This document shows, one piece after another, positions 1 to 6,176 of a stretch of DNA of 11,248 nucleotides. The stretch spans positions 1-11,248 of the forward strand of contig JAQCAK010000022.1 of the NCBI GenBank assembly GCA_027621895.1. The letters run 5' to 3'. Numbering within the stretch: position 1 is the first letter of the stretch; each line of letters opens with the position of its first letter. A program made the translations under genes and the position numbers. This stretch comes from Pseudomonadota bacterium (GTDB lineage: Bacteria > Pseudomonadota > Gammaproteobacteria > Pseudomonadales > Azotimanducaceae). The notes under the pieces are model-generated. The model searched no databases and was not told where the DNA came from. It saw only the letters and a program-made list of their open reading frames with translations.

Positions 1-933
1 GAATTTATCTACGACGTCCCCAGCGATTCTGTCTACTTTATGGAGATGAACACTCGGTTGCAGGTAGAGCATCCTGTCACTGAAGTCGTCACCGGAGTGG
101 ATATCGTCGAGAAGCAGTTCCAGATTGCCGGTGGGGAATCCATCGCAGACATGAAATACCCTGAGAACGGCTACGGTCTGGAAGTTCGGGTCAATGCGGA
201 AAAAGCCGTACTCGACTCTGAAGGCACGGTTTCCTTCGTGCCAACCCCGGGCACCATTACGCGATGTGAATTGCCTGAAGACGACAACATCCAGCTGATT
301 TCCATGGCAGGTGAGGGCAAGGTGGTTTCACCTTTCTATGACAGTCTGATCATCCAGATCATTTGCCATGGCAAGGACAGGAACGATGCCATCGACAAGA
401 TGATTGCCTACCTTGACAAGGTGGTGATCAACGGCATCTGTACGAATATTCCGCTGATCAAGAAAATACTGAAGGACGATGTCTTCCGCGGCGGCGAATA
501 TGACACGGGTTACCTGCCTGCATTCCTCAGCCGGATTGACGCGGAAGGGCTGATCCGTGACATTGAGACGGCATCCGGTTCAACCGGAACCGGCATCAGC
601 CTGGAGATGCTGAGGATCGAAGACAGTGATGAATTGAAAGTGCTGTCTCCATCCACCGGGGTGTTCTATCGAACCCCGTCGCCATCCGAGCCGGAATACG
701 TGAACGTGGGTGATGTCATTCGGACAGAGGATGTACTTTGCCAGCTGGAAGCCATGAAGATGTTCACGCCGTTGAACCTGAACAGCTTTGCCGGTGATGA
801 GGGGGAAGTCTATTCCTCGGCGAACCGTTATGAGATCACGCGGATCAATGTCGCGACGGGTCAGCAGGTCAATGAGGGCGACCTGCTGTTTGTTATTCGT
901 CCCGTTGGGCCGGTTGATCAGGAAGTGTCCTGA
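1..933 (+). CDS. Biotin carboxylase C-terminal part fused to biotin carrier (BCCP) domain, 5'-truncated
   Basis: The reading frame is open from the first base, so the N-terminal ATP-grasp part lies outside the window and 310 residues remain. Seen: the biotin carboxylase signature EMNTRLQVEHP (residues 15-25, holding the Glu, Asn and Arg that line the active site), the later conserved Arg in EVRVNAE (about residue 63), and the C-terminal carboxylase domain to about residue 180. A short linker follows, then a biotinyl domain with AMKM; the biotin-accepting Lys is residue 253 (codon 757-759). Known: such subunits carboxylate biotin using ATP and bicarbonate and pass the carboxyl group to an acyl-CoA or pyruvate via a carboxyltransferase. 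The BT domain of propionyl-CoA carboxylase alpha chains is absent. The biotinyl domain has the FYRTPSPSEPEYVNVG 'thumb' typical of acetyl-CoA carboxylase AccB, and about 13 extra residues after the biotin site. The substrate cannot be read from this part. It converges on the TauE-like gene. Confidence 0.9.
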   Translation, partial: EFIYDVPSDSVYFMEMNTRLQVEHPVTEVVTGVDIVEKQFQIAGGESIADMKYPENGYGLEVRVNAEKAVLDSEGTVSFVPTPGTITRCELPEDDNIQLISMAGEGKVVSPFYDSLIIQIICHGKDRNDAIDKMIAYLDKVVINGICTNIPLIKKILKDDVFRGGEYDTGYLPAFLSRIDAEGLIRDIETASGSTGTGISLEMLRIEDSDELKVLSPSTGVFYRTPSPSEPEYVNVGDVIRTEDVLCQLEAMKMFTPLNLNSFAGDEGEVYSSANRYEITRINVATGQQVNEGDLLFVIRPVGPVDQEVS

Positions 934-955
934 GAGCGCTTTGCCGAAGCGCTCT
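933..955. terminator. Perfect hairpin shared by two convergent genes
   Basis: The arms AGAGCGCTT (933-941) and AAGCGCTCT (947-955) pair perfectly over 9 bp around a 5-nt loop. The hairpin fills the whole gap between the stop codons of the carboxylase gene (931-933) and the TauE-like gene (954-956). It reads equally well on both strands, which suits a bidirectional terminator. Neither side has a clear T-run, so it may be a weak or Rho-assisted terminator, or an mRNA 3'-end protecting stem. Confidence 0.5.
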
Positions 956-1685
956 AGATCAGTTCCGTGAGTCCCTTGCCGATATAGACGATACCGATTC
1001 CCATGATCACGATCCGGCCGACCCGTTTGAACTGGTGGTCGCTGATCCGGGCCACCAGCAGACTGCCCAGCCAGTTTCCGGCGATCGCAGCAGTGACCAC
1101 GACGGGAAATATCCAGATCGGCAGTTCGTCGCTGACTGCCGTCATAACCACTGCGTAGTAAACCAGCTTGAGGACATGTCCCAGCGTCTGGGTGACCGCC
1201 TTGGTGCCCAGTATGGCTTCCTTTGACAGTTTGCTCTGTACATAAAAGATATCCAGTACGGGTCCGGAGGCACCGGCCAGCATCTGCGCTGCTGTAACCA
1301 GGATACCGGAAAGAAAGGCGACGGGACCCCGGCTCATGTCGAGGTTCAGGGAAGCGGGCATCAACAGGGCCAGGAAAGGGAAAGAACCAATCAGCAGGAA
1401 GACCAGTCCGGGACCCGGAACGAAAGTGAACAGTGAGAAAACGCCCAGTACCAGGAAAGCCCCGAGTGCGTAGTAGCCAAGTACTCGCCAGCGTATGTGG
1501 CGGCGGTAGAGCCACACGCGGGAACCATTGGAGAAGGACTGGGCGATGCCATGGAGCACCATGGCAGCGGGCACGCTGAGAAAGAATCCAAAAACGCCCA
1601 TCAGAATCATGCCACCTGCCATGGACAGGACACCCGAGATCAGGCTGGTCAGCAGGGTGGCGAATGTCAGAAGCAGGAAAGTCAT
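954..1685 (-). CDS. TauE/SafE family membrane transporter (putative anion exporter)
   Basis: This hydrophobic protein of about 243 residues has roughly seven to eight membrane segments. Seen: the N-terminal half carries TSLISGVLSMAGGMILMG and the second half carries MLAGASGPVLDIFY. These are the paired glycine-rich motifs of the two-fold repeated TauE/SafE fold. Known: the family moves small anions such as sulfite or sulfoacetate, but many members have no known substrate. Start: I chose the Met at 1685 because the first membrane segment follows it at once. A Met at 1730 would add 15 unconserved-looking residues and leave only 39 bp to the divergent regulator. Neither start has a good ribosome binding site. 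The adjacent divergent LysR gene may control it. The substrate is not predictable from sequence. Confidence 0.82.
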   Translation of the reverse strand: MTFLLLTFATLLTSLISGVLSMAGGMILMGVFGFFLSVPAAMVLHGIAQSFSNGSRVWLYRRHIRWRVLGYYALGAFLVLGVFSLFTFVPGPGLVFLLIGSFPFLALLMPASLNLDMSRGPVAFLSGILVTAAQMLAGASGPVLDIFYVQSKLSKEAILGTKAVTQTLGHVLKLVYYAVVMTAVSDELPIWIFPVVVTAAIAGNWLGSLLVARISDHQFKRVGRIVIMGIGIVYIGKGLTELI

Positions 1686-1769
1686 GGCGTGGATCTTGCG
1701 CCCGGGCCATAGATGAATAAAGAGAATCATTGGAATACAATGCTTGCACCCCTGGAATAGGTTGGTTCG
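1686..1769. promoter_or_regulatory. Divergent control region between TauE-like gene and lysR-type gene
   Basis: For the regulator, TACAAT (1736-1741) is a good -10 candidate, about 28 bp before its ATG, with no convincing -35. For the transporter, the minus strand offers TTGTAT and TATTCA with a short 15-bp spacer, which is weak. TGGAATA occurs twice in direct orientation (1731-1737 and 1753-1759), 22 bp apart or about two helical turns. The second copy also gives GGAATAGG as a possible ribosome binding site 8 nt before the ATG at 1770. Binding of the LysR protein here is inferred from the gene arrangement only. Confidence 0.35.
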
Positions 1770-2630
1770 ATGATTGAAAACCTCGAAACCCTGCTGACGC
1801 TGGCCCGGACTGGCACCATGCTGGAAGCCAGTACGGAACTTCGTATTACCCAGTCCGCAGTCTCCAAGCGCATTTCAACGCTGGAACGTTACTATGACCG
1901 CAAGCTGATTCAGAAAAAGGGGCGTCGTGTCGAACTGACCCAGCATGGCCAGCGACTGGTGGACAAGATCTCACCGCTGCTGTCTGAGCTGCGGGATCTG
2001 TTCATTGATGAAACGACCGGGGCGCGGGGAGCCCTGGTGATCGGGGTCTCTGACGCGATTCTTTCCTCCTGGGGGCCCAGGGTATTTCATGACGTCAGTG
2101 ATGACATGCCCGAAGTTTTCTTCGAGTTTCACACTCATCGTACGCCGGTTGTTCTGGATAGAATCCGTTCCGGTGAGTTCATGGTTGGCGTCTGTACGGG
2201 ATCGGACTCACTGGATACCGATCTGCAGTCTGAAGTCCTGACCCTGGAATCGATGGTCATCATTCCTTCAGGGCTGACACCCATCAGGTTTCCAAAACGC
2301 GGCGAACTCGGGGTGATTACCATTGAGGATTACTCGGGTGCCTGGCGTTCCTTCCAGGATGAAGTGCAGAGACTGCGCATTAAACGCGAGGTAGCGCTGG
2401 AGTCCTTCTTCAGTGTGGCGCAGATGGCGATTGCAGGGTTCGGCCATGGGATGGTGCCGATTGGTGTTGCCAGAACCCTCAAGGTCCCCGAAGAGTGCCT
2501 GATCAATCTCGGCGCCCAGGGCCTGCACCGACCCGTGCGATTTGTCGCGAGGAAGTCGACCTATTCACTGCCCATCGTGGCAAGTTTCTACCAGCACCTG
2601 GCCGCGAGGCTCAGGGGCAAGGGCATCTAG
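1770..2630 (+). CDS. LysR-type transcriptional regulator
   Basis: At 286 residues it is close to the usual LysR length of about 300. Seen: an N-terminal winged helix-turn-helix (residues 1-60) with MIENLETLLTLARTGTMLEA, then the recognition-helix region ITQSAVSKRISTLE and KKGRRVELTQHGQRL. A linker helix follows (about residues 62-80), then a periplasmic-binding-protein-like effector domain (about 88-280) starting GALVIGVSDAIL. Known: LysR proteins are usually tetramers that sense a small metabolite and control a divergent neighbour and often themselves. The neighbour is the TauE-like transporter, so an anionic substrate or a related metabolite is a reasonable guess for the effector, but nothing in the sequence names it. 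The gene converges on pilU with only 6 bp between stop codons, and I see no good terminator there. Confidence 0.9.
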   Translation: MIENLETLLTLARTGTMLEASTELRITQSAVSKRISTLERYYDRKLIQKKGRRVELTQHGQRLVDKISPLLSELRDLFIDETTGARGALVIGVSDAILSSWGPRVFHDVSDDMPEVFFEFHTHRTPVVLDRIRSGEFMVGVCTGSDSLDTDLQSEVLTLESMVIIPSGLTPIRFPKRGELGVITIEDYSGAWRSFQDEVQRLRIKREVALESFFSVAQMAIAGFGHGMVPIGVARTLKVPEECLINLGAQGLHRPVRFVARKSTYSLPIVASFYQHLAARLRGKGI

Positions 2631-2636
2631 TGAGAG

Positions 2637-3899
2637 CTAGCCCGGCTTGAACGGGTTGTCATCGTCCTTGGCCTCATCCATGGAAACCAGCGATAGTCCC
2701 TGTAATCCACCGCCGCTGGATTCCTCTTTTTTCGGTGCTGTTTCCGCAGCGTTCAGCTTGATTGCCGGTTCTGCCGCCTTGGTGGCGGTAGCAGCTTCAG
2801 CTGCCTCTGCGGCACGCTGCTTGGCGATAGGATTGTCGTCCAGGGTAATCTTCAGGCGCAGGTTGTTCTTGGAGTCCGCGTTTTTCAGGGCCTCGTCCAG
2901 TGTGATCTTGCCTTCCTTGTAGAGTTTGAACAGCGCCATGTCGAAAGTCTGCATGCCCTGTTCGGCAGATTTTTCCATCAGTTCCTTCAGGGAACTCACG
3001 TCACCCTTGGCAATCAGGTCTGCTGCCCGCGGTGTGCCGAGAAGAATCTCGATGGCGGCAGCCCGCTTGCCGTCCACGGTTTTAACGAGCCGCTGCGAAA
3101 TGATGCCCCGCATATTCAGGGCCAGGTCGGACAGCAGCTGTGAGTGTCGTTCTTCCGGGAAGAAGTTGATGATCCTGTCCATGGCCTGGTTGGCGTTGTT
3201 GGCATGCAGTGTTGAAAGGCACAGGTGGCCGGTTTCTGCGAAAGCCATCGCGTGTTCCATGGTTTCCATGTGCCTGATCTCGCCGATCAGGATGACGTCA
3301 GGCGCCTGACGCAGTGTGCTTGCCAGGGCTTCTTCCCAGGAGTTCGTGTCCTGGCCGACTTCCCGCTGATTCACCACGCAGCCCTTGTGGGGATGGGTGA
3401 ACTCGACCGGGTCCTCAATGGTGATGATGTGACCCTTGGATTTCTGGTTGCGATAGTCAATCAGCGCGGCCATGGATGTGGATTTACCGGAACCGGTACC
3501 GCCCACAAACAGGATCAGTCCCAGCTTGGACATGATCAGTTTCGGCAATACAGGCGGCAGGCCAAGTTCCTTGTAGTTGGGCAGTGAATCCCCCAGGCGG
3601 CGAATCACGAGGGAGACCTCATTCCGCTGTTTGAAGATGTTGACCCGGAAGCGGCCCAGTCCGGGTCGGGAGATTGCCATATTGCATTCCGGATTCGACT
3701 CGAAATCCCGGATCTGGTCCTCGTTCATGATGGAATAGGCGATCTTCTTGCACTCGCCAGGCTGCATGGGGACATCAGAAATCTGGTTCAATGTGCCGTA
3801 AAACTTTGCGGAAGGTGGCGCGCCTGTACTGTAGTAGAGGTCAGAGCCTTCTTTATCCACGAGGATCTTCAGACATTCTTCGAATTCAGTTTGTGGCAT
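2637..3899 (-). CDS. pilU: Type IV pilus retraction ATPase, PilU type
   Basis: PilU-type cytoplasmic ATPase of the PilT/GspE family, which with PilT powers pilus retraction. Seen, over 420 residues: an N-terminal PAS-like domain (about 1-100), Walker A GGTGSGKST (133-141), the Asp box IEDPVEF (161-167), Walker B DVILIGEIR (201-209) and the His box HAMAFAETGHL (215-225). The C-terminal part with EQGMQTFDMALFKLYKEGKI (about 313-332) and the whole-length pattern match PilU better than PilT. Start: a strong GGAAGGAG (3908-3915 on the minus strand) lies 8 nt before the ATG. The protein is about 40 residues longer than Pseudomonas PilU, owing to an Ala/Glu/Lys-rich, probably disordered tail (about 360-420) ending DDDNPFKPG. 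No pilT is next to it in the window. It follows the GntR-PurM gene on the same strand after 66 bp, so co-transcription is possible. Confidence 0.9.
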   Translation of the reverse strand: MPQTEFEECLKILVDKEGSDLYYSTGAPPSAKFYGTLNQISDVPMQPGECKKIAYSIMNEDQIRDFESNPECNMAISRPGLGRFRVNIFKQRNEVSLVIRRLGDSLPNYKELGLPPVLPKLIMSKLGLILFVGGTGSGKSTSMAALIDYRNQKSKGHIITIEDPVEFTHPHKGCVVNQREVGQDTNSWEEALASTLRQAPDVILIGEIRHMETMEHAMAFAETGHLCLSTLHANNANQAMDRIINFFPEERHSQLLSDLALNMRGIISQRLVKTVDGKRAAAIEILLGTPRAADLIAKGDVSSLKELMEKSAEQGMQTFDMALFKLYKEGKITLDEALKNADSKNNLRLKITLDDNPIAKQRAAEAAEAATATKAAEPAIKLNAAETAPKKEESSGGGLQGLSLVSMDEAKDDDNPFKPG

Positions 3900-3965
3900 T
3901 CCCAGTACTCCTTCCAGCTGTCCCCCAAGGATAATGCGAGGTGTGCCGGAAGGCTACAGTAAAGG

Positions 3966-5369
3966 TCAGTACTCGTAGTGCCGTCCGTCGGCGGCGCTGA
4001 TCGTCAGCCGGTTATGATCAGAGGGCTCGGTGTGGCCGATGACCTGTGCTTCGAGGTTCTGTGACCGCGCAATCTCCAGGACATCGTCAACGGCAGCCGG
4101 GGGCACGTAGACTTCCATGCGGTGTCCCATATTGAATACCTTGTACATTTCCTGCCAGGAAGTACCGGAAGCCTGCTGGATAGCACGGAACAGTGGCGGT
4201 ACCGCAAACAGGTTGTCCTTGATGAAGTGCGTACCGTTGCCGAATCGCAGGCATTTGGTCTGGGCGCCGCCGGAGCAGTGCACCAGGCCTGCCACAGCGT
4301 CACCCAGTTCGGCCCTGATCCGGTAGATCACGGGTGCATAGGTCCGGGTCGGAGAAAGGATTGCCTCGCCAACAGTGAACGCACTGTCGGGCAGGGGATC
4401 GTCCAGACGATAGGGGCCACAGTACACGAGGGCGGGATCGATACTGGCGTCAAAGGATTCGGGATACTTTCCTGCGTAGTCGTGACAGCGCAGGTCGTGG
4501 CGTGCGCTCGTCAGGCCATTGCTGCCCATACCGCTATTGGCGCTGGTCTCCCAGCGTGCCTGGCCGGTAGAGGACAGGCCCACGATCGAAAGGCCCGGGC
4601 CAATCTCGTTGGTAACGACCCGGCGTTTTTCCATGATGGCAACGGCGCAGGAATCAACCAGGATGGTGCCTGTCATATCGCCCACATCGGCGGTTTCGCC
4701 GCCGCCGGAGTAGATGTTCACGCCCTCGTCCCGCATGCTGGCCAGGAACGTTTCGGTCCCATCGATGAGTTCGGCAATGACCTCACCGGGACAGTTCATG
4801 GCGTTTCGATTCACGGTATTCGAAATCAGAATACGGCCGTCGACACCGACACTCAGCAGATCGTCAAGATTCATCACCACGCTGTCCTGGGCAATGCCAC
4901 GAAAGACACTGGCATCGCCGGTTTCCTTGTACCAGAGATAGGCAACGATGGACTTGGTGCCGGCGCCATCAGCATGGATGACATTACATTTGCCCGGGTC
5001 CCCGGACAGGTAATCCTCGGTAATCTTGCAGAAGGCGTTGGGAAACAGGCCGCGTTCCTGGTTATCCACAACCTGGTGAACCTCTGATTTGTCGGCGCTG
5101 ACGCCTCGAGCCTGGTAACGACTGTTGCCGGTCTCCTGGCGAACCACGTAGCCCGTCCTGGCAATGCCCTCAATCAGACCGCGAAACTCCAGCTGCCGAT
5201 AAGCCTTCGCAACCGTATTGGGTGCGATGCCCAGATCGCCTGCAACCTGCCTGATACTGGGCAGGGCGTCACCCGGCTGCAGTTCTCCTGCGTTGATGGC
5301 GAAATGCAGCTGATCCATGATCTGCTGGAAGACAGGCGTCGCGACGTCGGCATTAAGCGAGATTTTCAT
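3966..5369 (-). CDS. GntR/YtrA-type HTH domain fused to PurM-like AIR synthase
   Basis: One continuous 467-residue frame encodes two domains. Residues 1-78 are a GntR winged helix-turn-helix of the YtrA type: PVFQQIMDQL (12-21), GDALPSIRQVAGDLGIAPNTVAKAYRQLE (33-61) and RTGYVV (71-76). After a linker of only a few residues, a complete PurM-like domain runs from NSRYQARGVS (82) to about 448. It has HADGAGTKS (132-140), NLDDLL (167-172), GGGETADVGD (222-231), MGSNGLTSAR (281-290), SPTRTY (339-344), HCSGGAQTK (364-372) and FNMGHRM (412-418). This is the Bacteroidetes-like form of PurM. Known: PurM closes FGAM to AIR with ATP, the fifth step of purine synthesis. The motifs look intact, so it may be an active enzyme, a metabolite-sensing repressor, or both. 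The start is uncertain: Met at 5384 has the better ribosome site (AGGT), 5369 fits the domain edge, and 5510 would run through the operator. It is divergent from hisH-hisF. Confidence 0.88.
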   Translation of the reverse strand: MKISLNADVATPVFQQIMDQLHFAINAGELQPGDALPSIRQVAGDLGIAPNTVAKAYRQLEFRGLIEGIARTGYVVRQETGNSRYQARGVSADKSEVHQVVDNQERGLFPNAFCKITEDYLSGDPGKCNVIHADGAGTKSIVAYLWYKETGDASVFRGIAQDSVVMNLDDLLSVGVDGRILISNTVNRNAMNCPGEVIAELIDGTETFLASMRDEGVNIYSGGGETADVGDMTGTILVDSCAVAIMEKRRVVTNEIGPGLSIVGLSSTGQARWETSANSGMGSNGLTSARHDLRCHDYAGKYPESFDASIDPALVYCGPYRLDDPLPDSAFTVGEAILSPTRTYAPVIYRIRAELGDAVAGLVHCSGGAQTKCLRFGNGTHFIKDNLFAVPPLFRAIQQASGTSWQEMYKVFNMGHRMEVYVPPAAVDDVLEIARSQNLEAQVIGHTEPSDHNRLTISAADGRHYEY

Positions 5370-5421
5370 TGCGGGGTCTTTCATTTCGGTGACCTGGTGC
5401 GGCTGGCGATTCGTCGGGGCA

Positions 5422-5450
5422 ACTGTATCACTATAGTGATACAAGGTAAA
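5422..5450 (-). promoter_or_regulatory. Likely promoter of the GntR-PurM gene
   Basis: On the minus strand, TTTACC (5450-5445) and TACAGT (5427-5422) are separated by 17 bp and match 4 of 6 bases each of the sigma-70 -35 and -10 consensus. Transcription would start near 5415, giving a leader of about 30-45 nt. The palindrome 5424-5443 fills most of the spacer and overlaps the -10. This promoter is inferred from spacing and weak matches. Confidence 0.45.
5424..5443. promoter_or_regulatory. Perfect 20-bp palindrome, probable operator for the GntR-PurM protein
   Basis: TGTATCACTATAGTGATACA is an exact inverted repeat with no spacer, centred between 5433 and 5434. It lies 54 bp upstream of the chosen start of the GntR-PurM gene, within its likely promoter. 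GntR-family dimers typically bind short palindromes of this kind close to their own gene, so autorepression is the simplest reading. The centre, CTATAG, also resembles a -10 element. The hisH -10 is about 70 bp away on the other side, so direct control of hisH is possible but less certain. Confidence 0.65.
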
Positions 5451-5514
5451 TCCGAAGCCCTGGCTGCTGTCATCATTTCGGCGGGCATCATCCCCATTTC
5501 CGGGTGACATATCC

Positions 5515-5520
5515 TATAAT
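5515..5520 (+). promoter_or_regulatory. Candidate -10 box for hisH-hisF-slyX
   Basis: TATAAT matches the sigma-70 -10 consensus exactly and lies 24 bp before the hisH ATG, giving a very short leader. No good -35 sits at the right distance upstream. Activator dependence or a chance match are both possible. Confidence 0.4.
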
Positions 5521-5544
5521 GCGCGCTCTTTCGAGGAGTGCCCA

Positions 5545-6162
5545 ATGCCAGTCATAGTCGATTACGATGCCGGGAATGTCCGCAGTGTGCAGCGTGCCTG
5601 TCAGCATGTTGGCATGGAGGCGACCATATCCCAGAATCCGGAGGAAATTCTTGCCGCAGACCGGCTGATTTTTCCCGGTGTCGGCTCGGCGGTCAGTGCG
5701 GTCGATACCCTGAAATCACGGGGTCTGGACGAGGCCATCAGGGCGTTCTATGAGTCAGGCCGACCGCTGCTGGGTATTTGCCTGGGTCTGCAGATATTGC
5801 TGGAACACACCGAGGAAGGTGACAAACCCTGCCTCGGTCTGGTTGAGGGAGCCTGTGAGCGATTTAACTTCAAACAGAGCTGGCTCAAGGTCCCGCATAT
5901 TGGCTGGAACGAACTGACAATAGTGAACCCGCATCCCATGCTGAAGAACATCAGCTCGGGGGATGAGTTCTATTTTGTGCACAGCTACTACGCCCGTCCC
6001 AGGCATCGTGAAAACATCCTGGGCACCACGGATTACGGAGAACGGGTTTTCTGTTCTGTTGTCGGCAAGGACAACCTGTTTGCAACCCAGTTTCACCTGG
6101 AAAAGAGCGGCAAACTGGGTCTCAGGTTGCTCGCCAATTTTGTGGACTGGTCCCCATCCTGA
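5545..6162 (+). CDS. hisH: Imidazole glycerol phosphate synthase, glutamine amidotransferase subunit HisH
   Basis: Class I glutamine amidotransferase that makes ammonia from glutamine for HisF in histidine synthesis. Seen, over 205 residues (a normal length): the opening IVDYDAGNVRSV (4-15), PGVG (44-47), the nucleophile-elbow Cys79 in GICLGLQ, KVPHIGWNEL (115-124), YFVHSYY (143-149), and His184 and Glu186 in TQFHLEKSG. The Cys-His-Glu triad is complete, and Lys187, which contacts HisF in known complexes, is present. Small departures from the common form are DYDAGN for DYGMGN and FHLEKS for FHPEKS. Start: GAGGAG (5533-5538) lies 6 nt before the ATG. The next gene is hisF after 14 bp. The usual gammaproteobacterial neighbours hisB and hisA are not here, so a second, specialised HisH/HisF pair cannot be excluded. 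Confidence 0.9.
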   Translation: MPVIVDYDAGNVRSVQRACQHVGMEATISQNPEEILAADRLIFPGVGSAVSAVDTLKSRGLDEAIRAFYESGRPLLGICLGLQILLEHTEEGDKPCLGLVEGACERFNFKQSWLKVPHIGWNELTIVNPHPMLKNISSGDEFYFVHSYYARPRHRENILGTTDYGERVFCSVVGKDNLFATQFHLEKSGKLGLRLLANFVDWSPS

Positions 6163-6176
6163 ATTGAGTACATGTC

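Noticed and set aside
580..1749. A 389-codon minus-strand open frame spanning the TauE-like gene and the end of the carboxylase gene
   Set aside because: The translation is Arg/His/Gly/Pro-rich and resembles no protein family. It overlaps two clearly real genes in other frames.
2621..2645. Imperfect CTAG-containing inverted repeat at the convergent lysR/pilU ends
   Set aside because: The stem is about 7 bp with a bulge and has no T-run, and CTAG pairs with itself trivially. It is too weak to call a terminator.
3900..3965. Sigma-54-like GGCAC...GCA sequence upstream of pilU on the minus strand
   Set aside because: GG and GC are separated by 8 bases rather than the required 10, so it does not fit the -24/-12 pattern.
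4122..5087. A 321-codon open frame on the plus strand, opposite the GntR-PurM gene
   Set aside because: It is the mirror of a well-conserved enzyme domain, and its translation shows no recognisable fold or motif. High G+C coding DNA often leaves such antisense frames open.
5370..5510. N-terminal extension of the GntR-PurM frame to a Met at 5510
   Set aside because: It would translate through the palindrome and the probable promoter, the added residues look unlike a domain, and its only ribosome-site-like AGG is too close to that ATG.
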